A stretch of 64,000 bases of DNA from Lacunisphaera limnophila (lineage in GTDB: Bacteria; Verrucomicrobiota; Verrucomicrobiia; Opitutales; Opitutaceae): positions 2,805,501 to 2,869,500 of the forward strand of contig NZ_CP016094.1 in NCBI RefSeq assembly GCF_001746835.1, read 5' to 3'. A program made the translations under genes and the position numbers. Every line of letters begins with the position of its first letter. Within the stretch, counting starts at the first letter, position 1. Positions 38,082 through 46,496 of this stretch are shown here, piece by piece. The notes under the pieces were generated by a model. The model had not been told where the DNA came from, did not search any database, and saw only the letters and a program-made list of their open reading frames with translations.

Positions 38082-40091
38082 TTAGCCGGCCATTTGCGGC
38101 TCAACGCGAGGCAAATCCTCACCCACGCGGAGCGGCAGAACCACGAACGGCAGGCTGGCGCGGAAGAAGCGCTGCTGCAACATGAAGGCCGTGTGGTTGT
38201 GCAGCCAGCGCGTTAGGCGGGTTTCCTGAGCGAAGAGCAGTTGGCCGGCGAAGAAGACGTGGTTGGGGAATTGGGCCGCCGCCTGGGTGGCAAGCGTCAT
38301 CACCTCCTCGGTGACATCGTGGCCCACGGCGGTGAAGGTCGCCGCGCCATAGCCATGCCGTCGGGCCCAGGCCGCGTAGCGTTCGGCTTCAGCCGCCGTG
38401 TGGGTGCGCAGCGCCTCGATTTCCGCCATGCCCTTGAAGTTGCCGGCGTCCACGGCGCCGACCTGCAGGAAAACGAAGTTGCGGAAACTGTCGCCGAACA
38501 TGCGCGGCACCTGCAGCGCGGTGTGCAGGCCGAGGCCATTGTAGCCATTGACAAGGAGAATGGCGGTGCGGTCCTGTTTTAGCAGGGTGGAGCTGGACTG
38601 GCCGACTTGAGCGGTGTCCGCGGCGCTGGACTCCACCAGGGTGTCGAGCCGGCGGAGTTGGTGCTGTACGCCCCGGTAGTGGCGCTTGATGGCGAAGGCG
38701 GTGGCGGTCAGCAGGCCGGTGACGAGCAGCGTGGCCCAGCCGCCCTCGTGGAATTTGACGAGCGTCAGCGAGACCAGGATGAACGAAGTCAGCGCCAGGC
38801 CGAAGCCGTTAACCGCGAGCTTGCGCCGCCACGCGGGCTCGGTGTGCCGCTCGCGCCACCAATGCCGTACCATGCCGAGCTGCGAAAGGGTGAAGGTGAT
38901 GAAGACGTTGATGGCATAGAGCACGACCAGCAGGGCGACGGAGCCGCGGGTGATGACCATCATCAGCAGGCCGGCGCCACCCATGAGGAGGATGCCATTT
39001 TGGGTCACAAAGCGGTCGCTCAGGTTGGCGAACCGGGCGGGGAACCAGCGGTCGAGGGCCATATTGGCCAGCACGCGTGGACCGTCGAGGAAACCCGCTT
39101 GCGCGGCGATGAAGAGCAGCGCGGCCTCGGCGGCGAGGGTGGTGAAGACGAAGGCCGTGCCGGTGGCACCCCAGCCGGCGGTCATTTTCTCGAAGAGAAC
39201 CGCGTTGAGGGTCTTGCCCGCCACCGGGGTCACGGCATAGAGCAGGTAGGCGAGGAGCAGGCCGCCCACCGTGACGGCCAGGGACACGCCCATGTAGAGC
39301 ATGGTGCGACGGCCGGTCCGGACACGCGGTTCGCGGAGAATGGGCAGGCCGTTGCTGACCGCCTCGATGCCGGTATAGGTGCCCGCGCCCATGCTGTAAG
39401 CCTTGAGCAGGATGGCGAGAAGGCCGATCCAGCCGAGTTCGCCGCTGACGGTGCGGACCTCCTGCACGGTCGCAGCGGCCACACCGCCCAGTTCCGGACC
39501 ATGGGAGAACAACGCGTAGAGGATGGCGAAGGCGTGGGTGCCGATGAAGACGAAGAAGACGGGCACCCAGATCATGACGGATTCGCGGACTCCGCGCAGG
39601 TTGAGCACGGTGAGGCCGGCCACACCGGCCAGGGCGAAGGGTAGCTTCCACGCCAGCCATGCCGGCGGCAGGAGACTGAAGAGCGCATCGGCGCCACTCG
39701 CCACGGAGATGGTGATGGTCAGGACATAGTCGATCAACAGGGCGGAACCGGAGACTACACCGGCCGCAGGGGAGAGGAGCTTACTCGCCACGAGATAGCC
39801 GCCGCCGCCGCTGGGAAACAGAGCGATGATCTGTGAATAGCTGGCGCAGATGGCCGTGATCGTGATGATCGACGCGAGGGCGATGAACACCGCGAGGTGG
39901 GGATGGGCGCCAAGCGTGCGGAAGGTTTCCTCCGGGCCATAGCAGGAGGACGAGAGGCCATCGGCGCCAAGGCCGACCCAGGCGAAGAGGGCGGCGAGCG
40001 ACACCTTGTGAAAGAGGTCGCGGTCGGTCAGCGAACGCGCGCGACCGACGATGAGGGATTTCAACGACCCGAGGATGGTCGAGGCAGGCAT
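38082..40091 (-). CDS. KimA-like APC-superfamily potassium transporter
   Basis: The 669-aa protein has about twelve membrane helices (residues about 30-460), then a soluble C-terminal domain of about 190 residues resembling the dimerising cytoplasmic domain of KimA. The N-terminal FAWVGLGADGLSSSCYGPEE matches the GSDALSSVAYG-type motif of the KimA/YdaO group of high-affinity K+:H+ symporters. Amino-acid transport by APC relatives is the alternative. The K+ assignment is strengthened by a c-di-AMP riboswitch in the leader, the same combination as in Bacillus subtilis ydaO (kimA). ATG 40091 is used because residues upstream are not family-like. The helicase gene follows after 9 nt. Confidence 0.82.
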   Translation of the reverse strand: MPASTILGSLKSLIVGRARSLTDRDLFHKVSLAALFAWVGLGADGLSSSCYGPEETFRTLGAHPHLAVFIALASIITITAICASYSQIIALFPSGGGGYLVASKLLSPAAGVVSGSALLIDYVLTITISVASGADALFSLLPPAWLAWKLPFALAGVAGLTVLNLRGVRESVMIWVPVFFVFIGTHAFAILYALFSHGPELGGVAAATVQEVRTVSGELGWIGLLAILLKAYSMGAGTYTGIEAVSNGLPILREPRVRTGRRTMLYMGVSLAVTVGGLLLAYLLYAVTPVAGKTLNAVLFEKMTAGWGATGTAFVFTTLAAEAALLFIAAQAGFLDGPRVLANMALDRWFPARFANLSDRFVTQNGILLMGGAGLLMMVITRGSVALLVVLYAINVFITFTLSQLGMVRHWWRERHTEPAWRRKLAVNGFGLALTSFILVSLTLVKFHEGGWATLLVTGLLTATAFAIKRHYRGVQHQLRRLDTLVESSAADTAQVGQSSSTLLKQDRTAILLVNGYNGLGLHTALQVPRMFGDSFRNFVFLQVGAVDAGNFKGMAEIEALRTHTAAEAERYAAWARRHGYGAATFTAVGHDVTEEVMTLATQAAAQFPNHVFFAGQLLFAQETRLTRWLHNHTAFMLQQRFFRASLPFVVLPLRVGEDLPRVEPQMAG

Positions 40092-40215
40092 AGGTTTGTT
40101 GTCTCCGACATGCGCCCGCCCTCGAAGCGGTGTTCCCGATTCGGTGGACGGTCGCGGTTGAATTGGGGAGACCGTGGGGACAGCGGCCAAAGCCGTTGCC
40201 CTAGGGGATCACCCT

Positions 40216-40360
40216 TCCCATTGCCGACGAGGTTAGCTGACGGGCTAGGTCCTAGGAAGTGACCTTGCTCGCGGTTGCCCGCGACCATGCGCCCCGTCCG
40301 CCGCGCGCGAGCGCGGTGGAATTTGGGTCCCCCGTGAAAACGCCGAGGAAGCGGCGTTGC
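40216..40360 (-). promoter_or_regulatory. c-di-AMP riboswitch (ydaO-yuaA type) in the transporter leader
   Basis: Reading the minus strand, the two most conserved blocks of this aptamer are present in order: GGGGGACCCAAAT (about 40334-40322) and CCCGTCAGCTAACCTCGT then CGGC (40244-40223). Between them lies GGGGCGCAT followed by AAGGTCACTTCCTAGGACC, corresponding to the pseudo-symmetric core of known ydaO aptamers. The 5' end has the hairpin AACGCCG-CTTCCT-CGGCGTT. About 125 nt remain to the ATG at 40091 for an expression platform; no T-run terminator is evident, so control may be translational or Rho-dependent. Known members switch genes off when c-di-AMP is high. No protein gene occupies this leader. 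Confidence 0.85.
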
Positions 40361-40528
40361 CTTAGGCGGTGAAAGAACGTGGCGGAGAATGCAAATCGGC
40401 TGGCCCCCGACAAGGGTGAGGATCCCCCAGACGGTGTAAGTCGCGCCCGGCCGGACGGATGGAGGCTCATTTTTACGAAACTGAACTTTAATCTCTCATT
40501 TTGCCGGCGGTCGGGGCACGCTGTGGCC

Positions 40529-42331
40529 ATGGAAAAACGTCCGTTCAGTGAACTGGGCCTCTCGCCCGAGATTTTGAAAGCCGTGGACAAGATGGGATTC
40601 GAGGAAGCCTCGCCCATCCAGACCGCGGTCATCCCCTTCGGCATGGCCGGGCGCGACGTCGTGGGCCAGTCGGCCACGGGGTCGGGCAAGACGGCGGCGT
40701 TTGCCATCCCCGCGATCGAGAAGGTCGACGTGTCGCTCAAGAAGGTGCAGGTGCTCGTGCTCTGCCCGACCCGCGAGTTGGCGGTGCAGGTGGCCGAGGA
40801 ATTCGGCAAGCTGGCCCTCTTCAAGAAGGGCCTGATGGAAGTGCCGATCTACGGCGGCCAGAGTTATGACCGGCAGTTCCGCGCGCTGGCGGCGGGGGCG
40901 CAGGTCGTGATCGGCACGCCGGGCCGCGTCATGGACCACATGGAGCGCGGCACGCTGCGGCTCGACGCGCTGAAGGTCATCGTGCTGGACGAGGCCGACC
41001 GGATGCTCGACATGGGTTTCCGTGACGACATCGAGCACGTGCTCAAGTCGGTGCCCGAGCAGCGCCAGTGTTTGTTTTTCTCGGCGACGATGCCGCACGC
41101 CATCCAGGAGCTGATCAAGCGCTACACCCGCGACCCGGAGTGGATCCGCATCGAGTCCCTGGCGCAGAACGCCCCGCAGGTGGAGCAGATCTATTTTGAA
41201 GTGGACCGCCGTTCGAAGATCGAGGTGCTCACGCGCCTGATCGACCTGCACGATTTCCGTTTCGGCATCATTTTCTGCAGCACCAAGATCATGGTGGACG
41301 AGCTCGACGAGCACCTGCACGCCCGTGGGTACTCGACCGACCGCCTGCACGGCGACATCACGCAGGCGCAGCGCACGCGGGTGATGGACAAGTTCCGCCG
41401 CCGCGGCTTCGAGTTCCTCGTCGCGACCGACGTGGCCGCCCGCGGCCTGGATGTGGACGACCTCGAGGTCGTGTTTAATTTCGACCTGCCCAACGATGCC
41501 GAGGACTACACGCACCGCATTGGCCGCACCGGCCGTGCGGGCAAGAAGGGCATGGCCTTCACCTTCGTGTCGGGCCGCGAGATCTACAAGTTGCAGGGCA
41601 TGATCAACTACGCTCGGCTGAAGATTCGGCGCGAACGCGTGCCGTCACTCGACGAGGTCGAGGAGGCCAAGGGCAACGTGTTCTACGAGAAACTCCGCGC
41701 CACGCTGGAGGAGAAGAAATTCAAGTCGCACGACCAGATGGTGGACCGCCTGCTGGAGCAGGGGCACACCAGCACGGACATTGCCTCGGCGCTGATCCAT
41801 CTCATGCAGGGTGACGTCGAGGAGCCGGCCAAGAAGACGGCCAAGGTTCGCGCGGAGCACATCGCGGCCAACGAGAGCCCGGCGCCGTCGGCGCCGGCCC
41901 CGCGTCCGGCTCCCGTCCGCCGTGATCCGCCGCCCGCGGCGACGCCCGCCCCTGTGGCCGCGGCTCCCGAGGGCCCGGCGTCCGCCGCGGTGCGTCCGGT
42001 CGAAGCGGCCCGTCCGCCCTCCGGCGACAAGTTCGCCGCGCAGAAACGGACTTATGAGCGCAAGCCGCGCACCGGGCGCGAGCCGGGTTACTCGGTCGTT
42101 TCCTTCAATATCGGCCGTCAGCATCTGGTGACCCCCGCCGATCTGGTCGGCAAGATCGCCGGCGTCACGCGCCTGCCGGCGAACGTCGTGGGGGCGATCG
42201 ACATTAACGAGGACCACACCCTCGTGGATGTGGTGAGCGAGCACGCCGAGCTGGTCGTGACCAAGCTGGCCGGCATCCGGATCAAGAACCAGTCCTTGAA
42301 GCTGGCTGTCGTGCCACCGCCGGCGGGGTGA
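40529..42331 (+). CDS. deaD: DEAD-box RNA helicase with DbpA-type RNA-binding domain (DeaD/CsdA-like)
   Basis: The 600-aa protein has the Q motif (SPIQTAVIP), motif I SATGSGKT, PTRELA, TPGR, DEAD, SAT, ARGLD and HRIGRTGR within about 370 residues. After a helical region and a Pro/Ala-rich linker, the last 75 residues form a DbpA-like RRM (VSFNIGRQHLVTPADLVGKIAGVT...). This is the DeaD/CsdA layout used in ribosome biogenesis at low temperature. ATG 40529 gives the family N-terminus; the upstream frame does not. A TTTAAT at 40487-40492 may be the -10. It is divergent from the riboswitch leader. Confidence 0.93.
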   Translation: MEKRPFSELGLSPEILKAVDKMGFEEASPIQTAVIPFGMAGRDVVGQSATGSGKTAAFAIPAIEKVDVSLKKVQVLVLCPTRELAVQVAEEFGKLALFKKGLMEVPIYGGQSYDRQFRALAAGAQVVIGTPGRVMDHMERGTLRLDALKVIVLDEADRMLDMGFRDDIEHVLKSVPEQRQCLFFSATMPHAIQELIKRYTRDPEWIRIESLAQNAPQVEQIYFEVDRRSKIEVLTRLIDLHDFRFGIIFCSTKIMVDELDEHLHARGYSTDRLHGDITQAQRTRVMDKFRRRGFEFLVATDVAARGLDVDDLEVVFNFDLPNDAEDYTHRIGRTGRAGKKGMAFTFVSGREIYKLQGMINYARLKIRRERVPSLDEVEEAKGNVFYEKLRATLEEKKFKSHDQMVDRLLEQGHTSTDIASALIHLMQGDVEEPAKKTAKVRAEHIAANESPAPSAPAPRPAPVRRDPPPAATPAPVAAAPEGPASAAVRPVEAARPPSGDKFAAQKRTYERKPRTGREPGYSVVSFNIGRQHLVTPADLVGKIAGVTRLPANVVGAIDINEDHTLVDVVSEHAELVVTKLAGIRIKNQSLKLAVVPPPAG

Positions 42332-42515
42332 GGCGCGGACCCGGTTGGTTGCTCGCGAAGGGGGCGAAGGAAACGAAGGAGGCTTCGTTGACTTCAAACC
42401 CCCCGCGAAGCCCCGAGTTGATCAGTGGGTGCAGCCCGGCTGGCGACGAGGCGCAGTTTACCTGTGATCGTAGATCTTGAATCGGTGGCGCGCAGGCTCC
42501 ACCACTAGGGGCGAC

Positions 42516-43022
42516 ATGAAGAGCGCCCCGCTATCCCCTGACACCCACGCCGCCGAGGAGGTGGCACGGTTGCTGGACTTGGCCCCGTTGGAGCAGGAGG
42601 GCGGCTTTTTCCGCCGGTCGGCGGAAGCGGCGACCATCCTGCCGGGGAGTGCGCGTCGGGCGTATTCCGTGATTTATTTCCTGATCACGCCGGCCGGGTT
42701 CTCCGCGATGCACAAACTGGAGACGGACGAGGTTTGGAATTTCCACTGCGGGGATACGCTCGAATCGTTGCGGCTGGCTCCGGGCGGGGTCGGGAAGGTC
42801 GTGACGCTGGGCCTGGACCTGGCGGCGGGTGAGACCCCGCAGGACGTGGTGGCGGCCGGGGTGTGGCAGGGCACCCGGCTCCGGGCGGGTGGCCGGTGGG
42901 CGCTGGTGTCGTGTGTGGTGGCGCCGGAATTTCGCTGGAGCGAGTTCACGCTGGGGGACAGGCGCGAGTTGACGGCGGCTTATCCGGGATTTGCTTCGGA
43001 GATCCTCGGGTTGACGCGGTAG
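42516..43022 (+). CDS. Cupin family protein (DUF985/cupin_5)
   Basis: The 168-aa single-domain beta-barrel protein contains LDLAPLEQEGGFFRRS, AYSVIYFLITPAGFSAMHKL then DEVWNFHCGDTL, and APEFRWSEFTLGDRREL near the end, all typical of the DUF985 cupins. Some relatives bind nucleotide-sugar-like or metal ligands, but function is unknown. ATG 42516 is preferred to the earlier in-frame ATG. The 184-bp gap before it contains a repeat-like GCGAAGGGGGCGAAGG stretch and nothing else I can name. Confidence 0.8.
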   Translation: MKSAPLSPDTHAAEEVARLLDLAPLEQEGGFFRRSAEAATILPGSARRAYSVIYFLITPAGFSAMHKLETDEVWNFHCGDTLESLRLAPGGVGKVVTLGLDLAAGETPQDVVAAGVWQGTRLRAGGRWALVSCVVAPEFRWSEFTLGDRRELTAAYPGFASEILGLTR

Positions 43023-43057
43023 GGGGAGAACTCCGCAAGATCGTCACGGCCGGTGAC

Positions 43058-43086
43058 TTGACAGGGCGGTGGGGCAGCCATATCGA
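43058..43086 (+). promoter_or_regulatory. Sigma-70 promoter of the HNH endonuclease gene
   Basis: A consensus TTGACA (43058-43063) and TATCGA (43081-43086) are spaced 17 bp apart, giving a start near 43093 and a leader of only about 9 nt before ATG 43102. Confidence 0.7.
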
Positions 43087-43101
43087 AGGAACCCGTTGCC
43101 T

Positions 43102-43719
43102 ATGGAAGCCGTGCTCGACCAACCGGTCCTCGTGCTGAACCGCCTCTGGCAGGCGGTGAACGTCATTGCCGCGCGCCGCGCCTTCGCCCTGCTGGCCCGG
43201 GAGCACGCGCAGGTGGTGCACCAGACGGACGACAATTTCCGCACGTACTCGCTGTTGGATTGGATCAATTTTTCCACCTACAACCCGCCGGCCGAGGAGC
43301 TGGAGACGGTGCGCACGATCAACCGGAACATCCGGTTGCCGCGGGTGATCCTGCTGACCTTCTTCGACAAGCTGCCGTGCAAGGAGCTGAAGCTCACGCG
43401 CAACAACGTGTTCGAGCGCGACGACGACAAGTGCCAGTACTGCGGCCACGTGTTTGAGCGGGAGGAGCTGAACCTCGACCACGTCATCCCGCGGCATTAC
43501 GGCGGCAAGACGACGTGGGAGAACATCGTGTGCTCGTGCATCAAGTGCAATTCCCGCAAGGCGAACCGGCTCCCGCACGAGGCGCACATGCGGCTGATCC
43601 GCAAGCCGGTGCGGCCGAAGTGGCGGCCGGTCATCAGCCTCGTGCTGGGCAACCACAAGCACGAGAAGTGGAAGGATTTCCTCGACGTGGCGTACTGGAA
43701 CGTGGAGCTGGAGGAGTAG
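43102..43719 (+). CDS. HNH endonuclease domain protein
   Basis: The 205-aa protein has an N-terminal alpha/beta region (VLVLNRLWQAVNVIAARRAF) and a zinc-type HNH nuclease core: CQYCG, then LNLDHVIPRHYGGKTTWENIVCSCIKCN, which supplies two zinc CxxC pairs and the His-Asn-His catalytic set. This stand-alone HNH family is widespread on bacterial chromosomes; it may act in DNA repair or defence, but no partner gene suggests which. A strong promoter with a very short leader precedes it. There is no sign of an intron or intein, so it is not a homing enzyme. Confidence 0.85.
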   Translation: MEAVLDQPVLVLNRLWQAVNVIAARRAFALLAREHAQVVHQTDDNFRTYSLLDWINFSTYNPPAEELETVRTINRNIRLPRVILLTFFDKLPCKELKLTRNNVFERDDDKCQYCGHVFEREELNLDHVIPRHYGGKTTWENIVCSCIKCNSRKANRLPHEAHMRLIRKPVRPKWRPVISLVLGNHKHEKWKDFLDVAYWNVELEE

Positions 43720-43767
43720 CGAAGACCACGGTGGGGTCGATCCTTTGCCAAGTCTTCGGATGGCAGG

Positions 43768-43823
43768 CGCCACACCCAAGGCCGGTGTGGCGCGAGCAAG
43801 CTCGCCGCCCACAAAGTGTGGGC
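43768..43823. repeat. REP-like palindromes between the HNH and ACT genes
   Basis: GCGCCACAC (43768-43776) pairs perfectly with GTGTGGCGC (43786-43794). Overlapping it, 43786-43812 reads in reverse complement GTGGGCGGCGAGCTTGCTCG, a TGTGGG-type REP unit. The tight palindrome may act as a terminator-like barrier, but there is no T-run. Confidence 0.7.
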
Positions 43824-43847
43824 TTTGTCTCGTGACACAAATGTCTG

Positions 43848-43876
43848 TTGCCCGGGCGGTGTCGCGGAACTAACCT
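43848..43876 (+). promoter_or_regulatory. Promoter of the ACT-domain gene, implying a leaderless mRNA
   Basis: TTGCCC (43848-43853) and TAACCT (43871-43876) are spaced 17 bp. Six bases separate the -10 from ATG 43883, so the transcript should start at the initiation codon. Confidence 0.6.
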
Positions 43877-43882
43877 GCCCCC

Positions 43883-44446
43883 ATGATCGAATCACTCGTC
43901 CTCACCATCATTGCGGCGGATCGTCCGGGTCTCGTGGACCGCCTGGCGGCGTGCGTGGCTGACCACGGCGGCAACTGGCTGGAGAGCCGGATGTGCCATT
44001 TGGGCGGGCGGTTTGCCGGCATCGCGCGCGTCGAGGTCGCGGCGGAAAAGCTCACGGCCCTGAAACGGGCGCTGCACGGGCTCGAGGCGGACGGCCTGAG
44101 GATCGTGGTGGAGAGCGGAGCCCATTCGACAGGCTCAGGGCAGGCCGCTTCGACAGGCTCAGGGCAGGCGGGTGCGGCGGGTGGCGTCGCGGTGACCATT
44201 GAATTGGTGGGCAACGACCGGCCGGGAATTTTGCGGACGGTGACGGGAGTGCTCGCGGCGCACGGCGTCAACGTGGAGGAGCTTTCGTCGGAGTGCGTGA
44301 GTGCGCCGATGGGCGGCGGGGATTTGTTTCAGGCCAAGGCCCGGGTGCTGGTGCCCGCCGGAGTGAAGCTGGAAGCAGTGCGCGCTGACCTGGAGAAGAT
44401 CGCCACCGACCTGATGGTGGATTTGAAACTGCGGCCGGTGGGGTGA
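43883..44446 (+). CDS. GcvR-like regulator with two ACT domains
   Basis: The 187-aa protein consists of two ACT domains (about 4-80 and 105-180), the first with IIAADRPGLVDRLA and the second with ELVGNDRPGILRTVTGVL. This is the architecture of GcvR, the glycine-cleavage accessory repressor, and related amino-acid sensors. The linker between the domains holds two direct copies of a 21-bp DNA repeat translated as the octamer STGSGQAA/G, which has expanded the loop without breaking the frame. Start ATG 43883 is supported by the promoter placement. Confidence 0.85.
   Translation: MIESLVLTIIAADRPGLVDRLAACVADHGGNWLESRMCHLGGRFAGIARVEVAAEKLTALKRALHGLEADGLRIVVESGAHSTGSGQAASTGSGQAGAAGGVAVTIELVGNDRPGILRTVTGVLAAHGVNVEELSSECVSAPMGGGDLFQAKARVLVPAGVKLEAVRADLEKIATDLMVDLKLRPVG
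44125..44169. repeat. Tandem 21-bp repeat inserted in-frame in the ACT-gene linker
   Basis: The unit beginning TTCGACAGGCTCAGGGCA (then GGC) occurs at 44125-44145 and again, identical, at 44149-44169, a period of 24 bp or eight codons. It lies between the two ACT domains. The same or very similar sequence is familiar to me as a dispersed repeat in other environmental genomes, so invasion by a repetitive element is likelier than protein evolution. Confidence 0.85.
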
Positions 44447-44458
44447 AGGGTGGAGGGG

Positions 44459-44641
44459 AGTAGGGCGGGATTTCCTCCTGTTGCGGTGTGCTCACCGCCC
44501 AGGTCCAGTCGCCCAACCTCAGTTGTGGCTGGGAATCCCGCCTTCAATCGAATGCGTCATCGTCATCGCCCAAAGGCGGGGTTCGGCGACCCCGCCCTAC
44601 AACTGATCCAAGTCGGGGCGTAAAGCCCCTCCCACATTCGG
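44459..44641. repeat. Cluster of REP-like units between the ACT gene and the histidine kinase gene
   Basis: Three elements are visible. TAGGGCGGGATT at 44461 faces AATCCCGCC at 44534, forming a long-range hairpin. At 44571-44603 is a GTAGGGCGGGGTCGCC-type unit on the minus strand, nearly identical to the purM copy. At 44613-44637 is a TGTGGGAGGGGCTTTACGCC unit on the minus strand, belonging to the second family. They fill the 207-bp gap between convergent genes, and no RNA or protein gene is seen in it. Confidence 0.75.
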
Positions 44642-44653
44642 AATGAACCAGCC

Positions 44654-46360
44654 TCAGGCCGACGGGAGCGGCAGGGTCACGCGCATGGTGGTGCCGCGGG
44701 GGCCGGTGTTGCGCAACTGCAGGACGCCGTGGTGGTCCTTCACGATGCGCAGGGCGATGGTGAGGCCGAGGCCGGTACCGCCGGCGCGGGTGGAGAGGAA
44801 GGACTCGAAGATGCGGGGCTGGACCTCAGGCGGGATGCCGCCGCCGGTGTCGGTCACGTCGATGTGCACCACGTGGCCCTCGGGCAGGCAGGTGAGGCGG
44901 AGTTCGCCGCCCTGGGGCATGGCGTGGAAGGCGTTGAGCGCGAGATTCAGGAAGACCTGCTGGATCTGGCCCTTGTTGACGTCGACGGTGATCGGCTCGG
45001 CCGGCGGGGTGTAGTGGAGCTGGACGCCGGCCTGGGCAAGCTTGGCGCGGAGGAGGTGGTTGGTGTCGCTGAGGATGTCGTCGAGGGACCAGCGCGAGTG
45101 GAGGCTCGAGGGCGTGCGGGCGAAGGAGAGGACGCGGGTGACGAGGCCCTCGAGCTGCTCGATCTTCTCGGTGATGATCTCAAGGTCGCGCTTTCGCGGG
45201 TCGCCCGGGCCGAAGTCGGCGCCGAGGGGGCCGTGGAGGAGCTTGATCACGGTGAGCGGATTCCTGATCTCGTGGGCGATCTCGGCGGCGAGGAGGCCGA
45301 GGGTGGTGAGGGTCTCGTTCTTGCGCAGGACCTCCTCGGAGTGGAAGACGCGCGAGTAGAGGCGGGCGTTCTGGGTGGCGACGGCGGCGAAGTTGGCGAG
45401 GGCGGTGAAGAGGCGTTTCTCGTCGTCGCTGAAGCGGTGGGCGTGGTTGTGGAAGACGGAGAGCACGCCGGCGGCCTTGCCCTCGAGAAATAGCGGGGTG
45501 GCGAGGGCGCTGCAGAGGGTCGGGTCGCGGGGCAGGTCGGCGGCCTCCCGGTAGCGCGGGCCGTCGAGTTGCTGGTACTCGGTGGTGCGGCCGGTGGTGA
45601 GGGTGGAGGAGAGGAGGGCCTCGTCGATCGGGATGGTCTGCTGCTGGAGGGCGAGGCCGGCGCTAGCGAGGTCGCCGCCGGCGGACCAGGCGTGGAGGCG
45701 GAGCTCGCGGGCGTTGGCGTCGTAGTCGTGGAGCAGGCACAGGCGGGCGTTGAAGAAGGCGCGGCCGCTCTCGGTGATGGCGTGGAGCAGTTCCTCGGGG
45801 GCGAGCTGGGCGACGAGGGCGTGGCCGAGTTCGACGAGGGTGGTGAGCTGGGTGGAGTTGGCGCGCAGGCGGTCGAACTGCCAGAGGCGATTGAGGACGG
45901 TGCCGGCCTCGTCGGCGAAGCGCATGAGCCGGTCGAGATCGGTGGAGTTGAAGGCGCCGGGCTGGTCCGCGTCGAGATTCACGACGCCGACGATCTGGCC
46001 GTCGATGGTGATGGGCGCGGCCATTTCGCAGCAGACCCCGCGGCGGGCGGCGATGTAACGGGGTTCATGGCTGACGTCGGCGACGAGCAGGGGGCGGCCA
46101 TGCATGGCGACCCAGCCGGTGATGCCCTGGCCGGGGCGGAGGGCGAAGTCACCGGTCTCGGGCGGCAGGCCCTGCTGGGCGGAAATTTCCAGGCTGGCGC
46201 TCTCGGGGGTGAGGAGGGACAGCGACCCGCTGTCGGCGGGAAAGGCGGACATGATGGCGGACAGGATGCCGGTCTGCGCGGTGGTGGCGTCGGGGGCGGT
46301 GACGGCCAGGGAGGCGAGCGCATGGTGCGCGGCCAGGTCTTTCATCTCTTCCAAACTCAT
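44654..46360 (-). CDS. Soluble sensor histidine kinase with two GAF domains
   Basis: The 568-aa protein has an N-terminal GAF domain (about 20-160), a second GAF domain (about 175-335), a HisKA dimerisation region with the phospho-His H363 in AAEIAHEIRNPL, and a HATPase_c domain with N (LNLALNAFHAM), G1 (DTGGGIP), F and G2 (GGTGLGLTIA) boxes. It has no membrane helix, so it senses a cytoplasmic ligand. The catalytic part resembles NtrB-like kinases. No response regulator is adjacent, making it an orphan; glnD lies 136 nt upstream on the same strand, so a nitrogen-linked role is possible but unproven. Confidence 0.9.
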   Translation of the reverse strand: MSLEEMKDLAAHHALASLAVTAPDATTAQTGILSAIMSAFPADSGSLSLLTPESASLEISAQQGLPPETGDFALRPGQGITGWVAMHGRPLLVADVSHEPRYIAARRGVCCEMAAPITIDGQIVGVVNLDADQPGAFNSTDLDRLMRFADEAGTVLNRLWQFDRLRANSTQLTTLVELGHALVAQLAPEELLHAITESGRAFFNARLCLLHDYDANARELRLHAWSAGGDLASAGLALQQQTIPIDEALLSSTLTTGRTTEYQQLDGPRYREAADLPRDPTLCSALATPLFLEGKAAGVLSVFHNHAHRFSDDEKRLFTALANFAAVATQNARLYSRVFHSEEVLRKNETLTTLGLLAAEIAHEIRNPLTVIKLLHGPLGADFGPGDPRKRDLEIITEKIEQLEGLVTRVLSFARTPSSLHSRWSLDDILSDTNHLLRAKLAQAGVQLHYTPPAEPITVDVNKGQIQQVFLNLALNAFHAMPQGGELRLTCLPEGHVVHIDVTDTGGGIPPEVQPRIFESFLSTRAGGTGLGLTIALRIVKDHHGVLQLRNTGPRGTTMRVTLPLPSA

Positions 46361-46496
46361 GCGGGGTTAGGGGAGCAGGAACGGACGGGGTTGGGGAGGC
46401 TAAACTGGCGGGGAGCCAGGGCGAAGCGCCGGCTGGTCCGGGCGGCGGGTTTGCGGGGCGAATCGATCCCCGCGTTGGGGGCAACGCGTGCCACCC

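Noticed and set aside
40380-40470. A possible second structured RNA upstream of the deaD gene
   Set aside because: Several GC-rich pairings are possible, but no conserved riboswitch core could be recognised.
43102-43719. HNH gene as a homing endonuclease or restriction enzyme
   Set aside because: No intron, intein or methyltransferase gene is adjacent, and the architecture is of a common stand-alone family.
44125-44169. The tandem repeats as a CRISPR array
   Set aside because: Only two 21-bp units with a 3-bp gap lie inside a coding frame. There are no spacers or cas genes.
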